A DNA stretch of 64,000 nt, taken from positions 84,923,995 to 84,987,994 of the forward strand of contig NW_026262690.1 of NCBI RefSeq assembly GCF_021869535.1, given 5' to 3'. The stretch comes from Mytilus californianus (taxonomy: Eukaryota > Mollusca > Bivalvia > Mytilida > Mytilidae). Numbering within the stretch: position 1 is the stretch's first letter; the number at the start of each line of letters is the position of its first letter. The position numbers were made by a program, and so were the translations under genes. The notes beneath the pieces were generated by a model. That model was not told the origin of the DNA and ran no database searches. It saw only the letters and a list, made by a program, of their open reading frames with translations. Shown here piece by piece: positions 12,190 through 24,500 of this stretch.

Positions 12190-12325
12190 ACAGAGAGGAA
12201 AGTACTAAAAATTTGAAAAATAATTCCCCATATATTTTGAAATATGTACAATCCGTATCAGTTTAGAAAATCTTAAGAGACACAAGTGGAGAGGAGGCCC
12301 TGCATAGGGTTTACGAAGTAGTAAA
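12190..12325 (+). repeat. Dispersed repeat, copy 2
   Basis: Direct-orientation partner of 1070-1235, sharing the 'aaatcttaagagacacaagtg' and 'ggccctgcatagggt' blocks. Confidence 0.6.
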
Positions 12326-12329
12326 TTAT

Positions 12330-12789
12330 GATATGCACAAATATGTATTGGTGTTCTATTATTTCATTTATATAATGCATGGGCCTTTGCCATGAGATTA
12401 AGTGTTGAAAAGGGGGGGTGGGGGGTGGTAAAGGATTTTTAATCTTGAAAAATAATCAGTAAAACAAACAACTGTGACTTTGAGATAAAACCAGCAATAA
12501 AAGCGCTGTTGCTTTGCTTTTGATATTTGTTGATGTCATGGATGGATACCCCATATCCTTTCTTTTCTATTAGATATAATTTCATGTTGTGAAACAACCC
12601 CATCAATATGGAAAAAAACATATATTCTATTTATAAATTCATCAACGATACCAGGCATTTCATATACACAAGACTCATCAGTGGAATGCAAAATCAATAA
12701 CAAAGTTTAAGAGCATTGAAAACCAAAATTTTCAAATGGTTTGTAAAGTCTGACCCTAAGGCCAAATCTTGGGATTAAAAACCTTAGTA
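12330..12789. other. Intergenic with a weak repeat fragment
   Basis: A G-rich run lies at 12411-12428. At about 12640-12740 the segment 'cacaagactcatcagtgg' resembles a dispersed mussel repeat, but it is badly diverged. Confidence 0.35.
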
Positions 12790-13090
12790 TTTTGATTGAT
12801 TTTAAGGGAGTAATCAACACTTTGACTTAAATAGAATTGGCTCAGTTAATTTTCAAAAATGTTAACAAAATAACAAAATATAAACCTTGACCTGATAATA
12901 AAAATGTAAAAATTTCAAGAAATTTGAACCACATTATTTACAGGAATATTTTCATTGGATATATAGCAAGCTTGACAAACACTAATTTTAAACATCAAAA
13001 AGCATGATTTCTCTTTTCTAATAGTATGTGATTAAAACATTCAGCTAATTTTTTAAGAGTTTACTCCAGTAGGTTTTCTGTACCCCCTTA
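12790..13090 (+). mobile_element. MITE-like repeat (TTTGACTnAAATAGA family), copy 1
   Basis: Similar over about 290 bp to 21290-21580 (same strand) and to 18460-18690 (reverse). Shared landmarks are 'caacactttgact', 'aatttcaagaaatttgaacc' and 'gattaaaac'. The outer ends resemble GGGGTAC in inverted orientation in the 21.3 kb copy. Confidence 0.65.
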
Positions 13091-13282
13091 AAGTTTTATG
13101 AATAGTAATTTTAAAGAAAATGACCATATCAATGATATTTCACGTCAGCAAAGGAATACCTATTGAAAATGTAGCTTTAAGAAATATGATCATTAGATGT
13201 ACTACGTCTAAATGTATCATATTGACCTTAAACATTTTATTTTACGCTTACTGGTACTTGTTGAGTTAGCATTGAGTATTAC

Positions 13283-13465
13283 AGTGACTTGATTGTAAGT
13301 GTTGCTCTCCACCTATTGCAGTTTGTTCAAAATTTCTGACCAAATTGCAGTTTTTTTCATCAAATAAAACTGTTTTTGTTTATCTTTATTATCATCAAAT
13401 AAAACTGTTGAACTGGTCAGAAATTTTAATCAACTGCTGTAGAAGAATCACAGTCAAGTCATGTG
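13283..13465. repeat. Small imperfect inverted repeat
   Basis: The left arm (with 'gtgacttgattgt' and 'aaaatttctgacca') pairs with the right arm (with 'tggtcagaaatttt' and 'cagtcaagtca'). The loop contains two direct copies of 'catcaaataaaactgtt'. It would fold into a hairpin. A MITE is likely; no RNA-gene evidence. Confidence 0.5.
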
Positions 13466-14111
13466 AATGTTGCTAATACAAATTGTAGGGGAGAATAAAT
13501 CTCAAATAGTAAATTAAGACATAATACTGATTCAAGGAAAGCTAGATCTATATGGTTCATGTGTAAAGTCAAATCCTCTTTCCATGGCAGTTGGATAGTT
13601 TTTATGCCCTGCTTACAATAAAAGTGGAGATTATGTTTTCCTTTTTTTTGCATCCATTATTTTGCTAATGTCTCGTTTTGAAACCGTAGGAGGAAAATGT
13701 ATTTTTGAAGTGTAAAAGTACTTGCTAATGTCTCATTTTGTAACCCTTGCACAAAGCAGTCTACACTTGTGTAGTTAATGTGTTATCAAAATGTTTATAG
13801 GACATATGGCACGAAATGCATGATTTTTGTGCACCTGTTTTGTTTTTTGCATTTTTATTGACACAATTTTGCAACTTCACTTTGAAGTGAGTTACAGCCT
13901 TAAGGTGGTTCATTGTCTTGTTAGTTACATTAAGATAACTGTTTTGAAAAAAAATCTTCATGACCTTACTAGGCACCAAACCTTAAATATTTTGCAGATC
14001 TGTATGTATTTTACAAGAACCTTCCCTGAATGTCTGTAATAGCCCATAGGATTTTTTGCCAGCATGTCATATTAAGGATCAGCTTTTAATAGAATAAAAG
14101 AGCACTCATTT

Positions 14112-15135
14112 TTAGCTCACCTGGCCCGAAGGGCCAAGTGAGCTTTTCTCATCACTTGGCATCCGTCTTCCGTCGTCGTCGTCGTTAACTTTTTACATTT
14201 TGAACTTCTTCTAGGGAACCACTGAATGGAATGAAACCAAACATGGCATGAATGTTCCTTATGAGGTGCTGACCAAGTGTTGTTACTTTGTAGCTGATCC
14301 ATCATTCAAGATGGCCGCCAGCGGGGGACTTAGTTTAACATAGGACCCTATTGGAAATACATACAAATGTCTTCTTTTAGAGAACCCCAGAATGGAATGA
14401 AACCAAACATGGCATGAATGTTCCTTATGAGGTGCTGACCAAGTGTTGTTACTTTGAAGCCAATCCATTATCCAAGATGGCCGCCAGCTGGGGACTTAGT
14501 TTAACATAGGACCCTATGGGAAATACATACAAATGTCTTCTTTTAGAGAACCCCAGAATGGAATGAAACCAAACATGGCAAGAATGTTCCTTATCAGGTG
14601 CTGACCAAGTGTTGTTACTTTGAAGCTGATCCATCATCCAAGATGGCCTCCAGCGGGGGACTTAGTTTAACATAGGACCCTATGGGAAATACATACAAAT
14701 GTCTTCTTTTAGAGAACCACTGAATGGAATGAAACCAAACATAGCATGAATGTTCCTTATGAGGTGTTGACTAAGTGTTGTTACTTTGAAGGCGATCAAT
14801 AATCCAAGCTGGCCGCCAGTGGAGGACTTAGTTTAACATAGGACCCTATGGGAAATATTTACAAATGTCTTCTTTTAGAGAACCACTGAATGGAATGAAA
14901 CCAAACATGGCATGAATGTTCCTTATGAGGTGCTTTCCAAGTGTTACTTCTTTGTTGCCGATCAAGTTCAAGATGGCCACCAGGATTTTTTATTAAATTA
15001 CAAGACCAATATTAAACCAAATTTGGCCTCACTCATTATTAAGGTATCTGTTATGATTTTAATCTATTTTTACATGATTTCCAAAACCAAAGTAGAATCA
15101 GGTGAGCGACACAGGCTCTTGAGAGCCTCTAGTTT
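14112..15135. mobile_element. TAGCTCACCTGG element with five 166 bp tandem units
   Basis: Starts TAGCTCACCTGGCCCGAAGG and ends with 'caggtgagcgacacaggctc', so the outermost bases form an inverted CTCACCTG repeat. A GTCGTCGTCG tract follows the left end. The body has five tandem copies of a unit containing 'atggaatgaaaccaaacat' (14227, 14393, 14559, 14725, 14890; spacing 165-166 bp). Each also holds 'aagatggccgccag', changed in some copies. Open frames along the array are translations of the repeat. Bivalve elements with a tandem-repeat core (for example the 'pearl' type) have this architecture; that link is inference. Confidence 0.8.
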
Positions 15136-15141
15136 ATGCTT

Positions 15142-15320
15142 TACTGTTAACCAACTAATTTTCGCGAGTAGAAAATTAATGTGTATATGTAAAACCTGTA
15201 TCTTTCCTTATTTAACTACAGCAAGTAAAATTGAAAATCTCGAAATTGATTTGCTGCAAAGTGGGCTGGAAGGGCTAAAGGTGAAATAAAGTATCCGCAA
15301 AAATAAGTTGGTTTACAGTA
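15142..15320. mobile_element. MITE with TACTGTnAACCAACT termini
   Basis: Left end TACTGTTAACCAACTAATTT; right end, reverse-complemented, TACTGTAAACCAACTTATTT. 179 bp long with no coding capacity. An acceptor-like and a donor-like site inside mimic an exon at 15222-15279. Confidence 0.8.
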
Positions 15321-15444
15321 TCTTATTAGCTTTGTAGGAGTAAGCAATGGAATTTTGAACTTATAAATGATTTTGAAATTTTATTTTGTATGTTAGATAG
15401 AAATAAGAAACAAAATGATTTAGATTTTATCTTCTTTATTTTAG

Positions 15445-15554
15445 CTTTACAAGATGGAGAGACATGTGTTTTCTGTCTGAGTAATGAGGATAAAGAGGAA
15501 GAATATGGAAAATTTATCAAGAAATGTGGACTACAAGTTCATTACTTTTGTATG
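15445..15554 (+). CDS. PHF7-like, first exon found: ePHD zinc knuckle
   Basis: Acceptor ttttag, donor gtaagt. Begins in phase 1 and ends in phase 0. Encodes [17 protein letters not shown] and VHYFCM, the C-x2-C and H-x2-C ligands of the pre-PHD knuckle. The polypyrimidine tract just before it argues against reading from the upstream in-frame ATG at 15390. Confidence 0.85.
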
Positions 15555-18500
15555 GTAAGTGTGCATGCTTTTTTTCTGTTCAAAGTATTTGAACATGTTA
15601 AGGGCTGTGATACACCAAAACCTAAGAAAAAATTTAAAAGAATTAAAACTGTATTTAACATGTTTAAGGTTCTTGTTAATGTGGATTCATTTATTTTCGT
15701 GGTTACCAATTTTTATGGATTTGGGAAAAAAATGTATTTTCTTGGATACTTGATTTTGTGGTTTTTGCAAATTCTGCATACACCCCAATACAAAATATTT
15801 ATTTCATTGAACACTGAAATTTGTAATTCACCTATACTTATAAAATCCATGAAAAGTAGAATATGTACACCACAAATGATAATCCACAGTATTCTGTTCG
15901 AATAAGTAAGAAAGAAGCAACAAAACCTCAACAGAGAAAAAAAATACCTTATCACTTGTTAATTCATGCTATACTCATGATACTGTAAATTCAGAAATTG
16001 ATGTTTTTGTAAGTGAAAAAAGTGGATTCTGACAAGCATGACAAACATTGCAACAACTAAAACAAGCTTTGGATTTTTACCTAATATTCATCTTCAACAT
16101 ATGTATGAATCATAATAACTGATGTTATATAAGACTGTTTCAAATATTATCATGAGGAGAAAAGGGGGGAGCGTTCAAATTAATTGATTGTGAGTGGTTG
16201 CATTTTCTTTAGAATTTTTTTAAGAATATAAACAAAGTGAAACATTTTATATTATGGGTGTTTGTGGTCTAAAGAAAGTGCTGCCCATGTCCACCATGCT
16301 TTTAATTCTGGAACAGCCCTTACTGTAGTTTGCCAAAAATTTGCTCATGTCATTGAATTCTTAATTTATAGTACAAGCAACTTAATTTCAACATTAACAC
16401 AATATTTTGACAGTTATTTGCTAGTGGTTTGTGTCAGAGAGGAAAATCGGAGGAACATGGAATCTATGGATTTTTACCAGAAGACATTATCAAGGAAATA
16501 AGAAGAGGATCAAGACTGGTAAATTTTTCTTGGCATTCATACTTTTATACATGAGGGTGTGGATGGAGGTTTACATAATAGAAAATAATGGGCAAAGCAT
16601 ATACAGAAAGGGAAAAATGGACCAAAAAAAATAAAGAATAGAGAATAATGAGGTGCTAAAATATAAAGAATAGAGAATAATGAGGTGCTAAAATATAAAG
16701 AATAGAGAATAATGGGCAAATTGTATAAAAGAATAGAGAAAAATGGCCTAAAAATTAAAGAATACAGTCAGAAATGAAGGACCCACCACCCAGACCCTCA
16801 TGCATCACATTATTGGAATGACCAAGTTGCTAGAGCAAATGTAAAATGTAATCAAAACTGGCAACCTTTTAAAAAAAAAACAAAGTGTAGTAGGTCAATA
16901 TAAGAGAAGAATATATCAAAGCATGTTGATATCCAATGGTTATGATACTTGTAACTTTGATCATCAAAATAAAAATGTGGAGATGTGGTATGATTGCAAA
17001 TGAGACACTAGAATACATACCAGAGTTCGAATGAGGTAATGTTAAAATATTGTTTCAATGTCTAAACATACATTTGAAGTTCTTTGCAACAAGTTAGGAA
17101 TAAGTGAAAATCCATGTATTGAAAAAACATGTTGAAAAGCTCTTTACAGTTATAACTTTAAGTTTCTCTCATCTATATCTTTTTGCAGAATCATGTACAA
17201 ACATATTTTCTAATGCACTTAAAAATGTGTTAGTGTTCACCTGACATTGCTGTTAATTAATTGTTTTTATTTTTGAATAAGCAATCTAAGGTATACATAC
17301 AGTACTATGTAGTAAACAGCCACCAGAAACAGGAAATTCTGCAGTATACTGTTAATTCAGAAATTTCTGTGTGCATTTATTATTGCCATTGTTGAAAAAT
17401 GGACAGAAATTTGAGATTAGTCATAACAAATTCAGAAAAAATGCTGATTACAAATGATGCTATCAAAATTTAAAATCAAATTTTTGCAAAACTTATCTGT
17501 CCCAAATTTCACAATAATTAAAACATCGCAAACATTTCTCAATTCAAAACATACAGTTTTCCAGTTAACAGCAAACTCCAATGTAACACATTGACCTTCA
17601 ATTTGTTATTTTAGTTTTATATCAGATTTGTTACTTTGAAATTATTTTTAGGTTGTTACAGACTAATTTCGGTGGTTTAGTGGTAGCATGTTTGTCTAGA
17701 GTTCACTATTCACTTCACTGACTTTAAAATTGGCATTTGCTGCTTTCTTGTCAAGCACTTGGCATTTAGTTGTAAAAACAGAGACTGATACTGGTAGGCT
17801 CTTATTCAGTATAATTTATTCCTGTTGGAAAAAATGTTTTCCTATGGACTGTTACCTTGTTAGCTAGCAAAAATCTGACCATGTCAAATATGCATGTTAT
17901 ACAATTAACAGTCCCTTAAAAAAATGTTGAATATTAAATGTAACACTAACTAGCCCAGTGGGAAAGTTATATTTTGATTGCTTAGGCCTGCAGCAATAAA
18001 TGCTTGCCATGGCCAGTGGCAGAGTATTTTATTTCAAAACCTTTAATTTCTCTTTGAACTGAATAGGACACTTAGTTTATGATTTTTTTACAGAAATGTT
18101 ACTGTTGTAAAAAGAAAGGTAGTACCATTGGCTGTGTTGTGGGATCTTGTTCTAAGAAATTTCACCTGGGATGTGGCAGGAAAGGTGGAACTCTTCATCA
18201 GTTCTTTGGGTCATTCAGGTATTTATTTTTATGTATCATCTATATATTGAATATTTTTGTAAAGAATAATTCCTGGAATTGAAACTTGATGAAAAAGATT
18301 GCTAGCATTGTCTATAAAAATGAATAAAAGGAGATGTGGGAATTTGTCTGTGAGGCAACAGCACAGAAACTTAAATTTTTTTAAAAACAAGTTCTAGAGG
18401 TCAACATGAGGTTTTCAACAAAAGATGAGTATTTTATATCATATCAAACTCTTCAATTGGCTCAAGCCTGAAGGGGATACAGAACACCTCAGGGAGTTAA

Positions 18501-21500
18501 CTCTTTAAAAATCAGCTGAACTTTTTAAGCACATACTATCCAATGAAATTATTCCTGTAAATAGTGTGGTTCAAATTTCTTGAAATTTTTATATTTTTGT
18601 TAACAGGTCAAAGTAAATATTTTGTCAATATTTAACTAAAATTAAACAAACCAAATCTATTTTAGTCAAAGTTTTGGGTACCCTCTTATCATATATTACC
18701 AAAAATTTGCTACCAATAATGAAAGACAAACACTTCAGATATAAAAAGGGCATCTAACAAGGTTCCTGACTTTGGTCAAGCACATAAATGCACTTAACCT
18801 TCACTTCATCATCTTGAAAAGCACATTTGTTAATATGAAATGCTAATTAATGTAGCAAACATATGTATAACAATGAATATACCTGAGCATGACAGCTAGT
18901 TACATGTCTTAGATCTATTGTTTCATTTGGGCTATTCCATTAAAATGAATGTGGAAGGGAAGGAAGGAAAGGTTCAATAATGGTTGTGTCCATTTGATGT
19001 ATGCAAAATTACTCAAAAAAAATTGTCAGATGTAGGGGGTTTTAGAGGTCCCCTCTCACATCAGTTCTTAATGATTTTGGATGTTCCCTCCCACCCTCAG
19101 ACATCCATTTAAATGGAATAGCCCTTACTGCTCAATGATTTCCAATTGTTCATTAAGTGTTGGTCAGGTACTTTGTTATTATTTCATTATTTCTGTTTCT
19201 ACAGAAAGTTAAGTATCATAAAATTTAATTTTATTCAAATGCAATTATTAATTTTATTTTAGGTCATTTTGTCAGGATCATCGTCCACGGCAGATGGTAC
19301 CAATATCAGACAGATTGGCATTTTATGGTACAGCTAATGCTCTATGTGCTATTTGTATGAATTCGGTAGAAGCTCGGGCATCAAACGAAACGCTGAGAGC
19401 TCCTTGCTGTCGTAATTCATGGTTTCACAGATCATGTATACAGGTATGATATTTTATCAAAAATACTCTGCTTAGTTAAAGTCAAGAAATATAATATAAT
19501 ATTATAATTTGTTGATACACAATATAACTAAAATTCATGTAATTTCTCCTTGTTTGGTTTTATTTGAGGATCTGACAACACTGTTCTTTTTTGAAGCCCT
19601 TTTAGGGTTCTCATAAATTTTTGTAATGAATCACACCTTAAATAATTTGGAGACAGAAATTTAATTGGTTGGCATAATAATTAGCATACTAGAAAGTAAA
19701 ACAGAGCATTGTCAGATCTTTGTAAGCAAATTGTGGACACAGGATACATATTTTAATCAGATTCGTTGATACTCATTACTACATTTCAACTTGACATGAT
19801 GACAAAATGACAACTTAAATTGGTCATCCTGTTGTACAGTTTTTGACTTTGAAGGCAATGTTCCCTATTCTTTGGATTTGTTAACAATGACAATCTAATT
19901 TTAATTTTGCATTTAGGAGGGAAAAAAATTTGCATGCTCATTTTTAAAATGTTATTTCCACAGAAACATGCATCCACTGCAGGATTGTATTTCTTCAAGT
20001 GTCCTCTATGCAACAACAAAGAAATGTTCCAGAATGAAATGTTAGAATTTGGTATACATATACCTGATCAGTAAGTAAAATGTACATATATATTTATCTG
20101 TAAACATTGTAAACAGTTTTTTATTATTAGATTGGTACTTTAAACTATTCAATGAAGTTTTATGAATTAAAGTGGATTCATTTGTTTTTGTCAGTACCAT
20201 TTTTCGTGACTTGAGGAAAATGTACATTTTCGTGGATATTTGATTTCATGGTTTTTTCCAAAGTCGGCATATAAGTCATTAGAAAATTCGTAATTTGTTG
20301 AACATTTAAATTTATGGTTCACCTGTACCCATGAAATCCACGAATGATAATGAATCCACAGTACCCTGTTTAGCCTGAACTGGGTAAAAGACTATAAGAA
20401 AATGTGATTTAAATGTTCGACTTCACACAGTATGTTAATCAGTTTTATTGAAGGCAAAGAGTTGGGGAAAAAGCCATCATACTTCTCTTATTTCGCAGAA
20501 TTTTTTAGATGGTTATATATATATATACATAGTGTATATATGTCATTACAGATGTAATAATTACATTACATATTTTTGGTAAATGAATTTGCTCATTAAT
20601 TGGACTTAGCTGAACAGTGTCAATATATGTATAAAATTTCATAGAAGAAGTGATTTTGGTTAAAATACCTTTATGACTTTCTAAAATATTGCATGACAAA
20701 TAAAGAGATATGGTATGATTGTAATTGAGATGACTATCCTCCAGAGATCAAAGGACATGGATGTATATATAGGTCATTGTATGGCCTTCAACAATGAGTA
20801 AAACCCATACCATATAATAATCTATGAATAGCCTTGATATGACAAAATGTTAAACAATTTAAACGAGAAAACTAATGGCCTGATTTATGATAAAACAATA
20901 AATTAAGGACAGACAGCAACCAACAACAACCATGCTCCTGAGGTGGAGGCTCATACTTGTTTAATATAGTTCATTTGCATTACAGAGATGCTGCATGGGA
21001 AACAGAACCAAATGCTTATAATGAGCTAATGGAGAGATACATGCACTGTGATGCTGTGTTATGTAGGTGTCCTAATGGCAGGAAGTACAACAGAGATGGC
21101 GGGTAAGGAAGTCTCAGCTCTTTTTGTTTTAACCTTTTTCCAGCTGTTCCCAGTTCACGTATTGCCTTGTTTATATATAAGAATCAAGATCTTTTAAGAT
21201 TATCATATATGCATATATGCTGTTCTGGGTTCACATATATATTGCTTTGTTGATTTATAAGAATCCAGATCTTTAAAGATTATCATATATGCATTTAATG
21301 GGGTACCCAACACTTTGACTAAAATAGATTTGGCTCGTTTAATTTTTCATAAAATTTTGGCAAAGTATTTACTTTGACCTGTTGACAAAAATATAAAAAT
21401 TTCAAGAAATTTGAACCACACAATTTGCAGGAATAATTTCACTGGATATATAGCAGTTGACAAACACTTATTTTGATAATTGAGAAGCTTGATTTCTCTT

Positions 21501-24500
21501 TACTAATAGTGTGCGATTAAAACGTCCAGCTGATTTTTAAAGAGTTAACTCCCTTAGGTGACCTGTACCCCCCCTTAATGTGTCCTGCCTGAAAAGAAAT
21601 TTATATGAATGGTCTTTGCCTATTTCTGATATGAATAAAATGGGAATTTGGCGTTTGAGAACAATCTTTTGGAAACAATATTAAAGAGAATATTTAGCTG
21701 AAATGTTTGGAATGGACACGTCAGGAAATTCAACCTTTTTATAAACTTTTTACACATTTAAAGGAAGAAACTGTATGATTTTTTTAATTAAATATATATT
21801 TTTTATTTGATTGACCCCTTGAATCTGAAAATAAAAAGGTATTCTAAATCTACCAAATAACATCTTTCAGGTGTTCATAAAACATTAGTCAATCAGTTAA
21901 CAGTTCATAAGTTTGAATTTTGTCTCACATATTTGCATTAAGGCTTCAAATTTCTTGAATTGAGTGCAAAATTGTGAAATAGTCAAAGTAGCCTCATTTT
22001 GAGATCTTGTCATTCATATTTGATTATGAGCAAAAGCTTTTCCCAAAAATATTTTGCTACAAAATGAATTTTATAAACATGTCAATGTGTGTAAAATATC
22101 TCTTTGGGTAAAGACTTTGCTCATCTATTGTGTCCAAAAACTGTAAAATTTCCAGTTTTATTCGACTGCAAAAAATTTTGCAGTCTAATATTGGTATCAC
22201 AGCGTCGTCCGAAGACATTTGGCTTCCGGACAATAACTTTATGTAAATGTAAATAGAAATCTATGAAATTTAAACACAAGGTTTATAACCACAAAAGGAA
22301 GGTTGGGATTGATTTTGGGGGTTATAGTCCTAACAGTTTAGGAATTAGGGGCCAAAAAGGGGCCCAAATAAGCATTTTTCTAGTTTCCAGACAAGAATTT
22401 GTGGAACGGTGTATGGATCTCTCTGAAATTATACCACAAAGGGATGGTTAGGATTGGCTTCAAAATTTTTTTTTTTTTTGCCAAAAAAAAGGAGGGGGGG
22501 GGGGGGGGGGTAGATAATTTTTTTTTTTTTGGGGGGGGGGGGAGTGGGGGGGGGTCAATTCGCAACAGCATAGTGTATTGCACAAAAGCAAAAAAAAGGG
22601 GGGTAATTTTTTTTTTGGGGTTCAATTCGCAACAGCATAGTGTATTGCACAAAAGCAAGAAATTGAATATAAATTCAAATCATATAACCAATTCTAAGTT
22701 CTTTGACTACAGTTATTCTGTGTCAGAAACCTATTATGTGTCAAATATTTAATTACAATCCAAATTCAGACCTGTATCAAGCGCGAATATTGTGTCCATT
22801 TTTGCTCCAACTGTTCAGGGTTGGACCTCTGCGGTCGTAACCAGCTGCGCTCTGCGAAGCAATTTATTAGTTTCTTGGAAGTAAAAGAACTTTTATTGAT
22901 CACATTAACCATATTTTCAGGTAAACAGAAAGTTTATAAAACAAATTCAGTTATTGTTATATGTAATCCCTTAAGATATATTGCCTGCCCACTCTTTCTG
23001 TCATTCAAATTATTTCAAGCTATAAATTACCCATTTCAGAAAATGGGAAATAACAACATGTGATTGGTGTGGTTCTAAAGGGACACATGTAACGTGTCAC
23101 AGCCTGATTAAGATTGGTCGCAATTTAGTTTGTCAGGAATGTAAAGAAATAGATGATAGATGTAAGTATGATATTATGGATTCATTATCATTCATGGTAT
23201 ACCAATTTTTGTGGATTTTGTGGGTATAGATAGACCACAAATTAAAAGTATTCAACGAAGTACATATTCTTTATAGGCTTATATGCAGACTTCGACAAAA
23301 CCATGAAATCAGATATCCTCAAATGTACAATTTTTCCTCAATCCTTGAAATATGGTTCCATGAAAATACACATTTTCTTTAGGCTTATATGCAGACTTTG
23401 ACAAAACCATGAAATCAAATATCCTCAAATGTACAATTTTTCCTCAATCCTTGAAATATGGTTCCATAAAAATAAATGAATCCACAGTACTTAAACTAGG
23501 TTCTTGCAGCAATTTGGCAGTTTTAGCACTGATAGGATGTTAAGAAAATAAAAATGAATAAGTTAAATTGGGCAGAATTGAAGGCCTCACAGAAAAATAG
23601 TTGCTATATCAACACAAAACCATAAATATAATATTATCTAAGAGACCCAACAAATCACATATTGCTCTTATAAATTCAGAATATAAACAAACTCAACAGA
23701 TCTATAGATATAAAAATGTGGTATGATTACCAATAAGACCACTATCCACCAGAGTTCATAATGAAGTGGAAATAAGCAATTTTAGGCCACCGTACAGACT
23801 AACAATGAGAATAAACCCATATAGTCAGCTATGAAAGGGAGCCTCGGTGGCCGAGTGGTCTAAGTAGTTACTACTGTAATCACTAGCCAGTCAACACTGA
23901 GGTTGTGAGTTCAAACCCCGCTCGTGCGGGTGCACTCGACTGCAATCTTAATTGACTAGGATTGTCAGTTTTCCTATCGAAGGTCGGTGGTTTTCTCCGG
24001 GCACTCCGGCTTCCTCCACCAATAAAAACTGGCCGCCACGAAATAGCCCAAAAGAGGTGCTTAAAAGTGGCGTTAAAACACCAAAAATCAAATCAAATCA
24101 GCTATGAAAGGTCCTATATGAAATAATTCAAACGAGAAAACTCAGCCTAATTTATAACAAATCAATTTACGAAAAACAAATATGACAGACATGAACCAAC
24201 GACAACCACTGTACTACAGGCTCCTGACTTTGGACAGGCACATAAAGAATGTGGCTGGGTTAAACATCTTTGTGAGCATTCAACCCTCACCCTAACCTGG
24301 GACTGTTGTGTAAGAGCACAACATAAGAAAAAAAAGAATGGATGGGATACAAATAAAATGATTTGTTATGTCAGTAGTAAAGTATTGAGATATTGGAAAT
24401 TATAGTGAGTTTTTGTAGCAGTTACAGTAGGCATATTCTTTTTTCAACATCCATGAAGCAATCTTTAATGGACAAAGTATGAAATGTTATAATCTGAAAT

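Noticed and set aside
14117..14637. Three similar minus-strand open frames (QSNNTWSAPHKEHSCHV)
   Set aside because: They are successive copies of the 166 bp tandem unit; similarity between them comes from the repeat.
15222..15279. Possible first exon of the PHF7-like gene (acceptor actacag, donor gtgaaa)
   Set aside because: It lies entirely inside the MITE at 15142-15320 with matching inverted ends; the splice-like sites are part of the element.
22380..22752. Overlapping open frames with poly-Pro, poly-Lys or poly-Gly
   Set aside because: These are homopolymer blocks inside a dispersed repeat.
23837..23925. Possible functional tRNA gene (type with long variable arm)
   Set aside because: The cloverleaf is imperfect, it runs straight into a SINE body and (ATCAA)n tail, and target duplications flank the whole unit.
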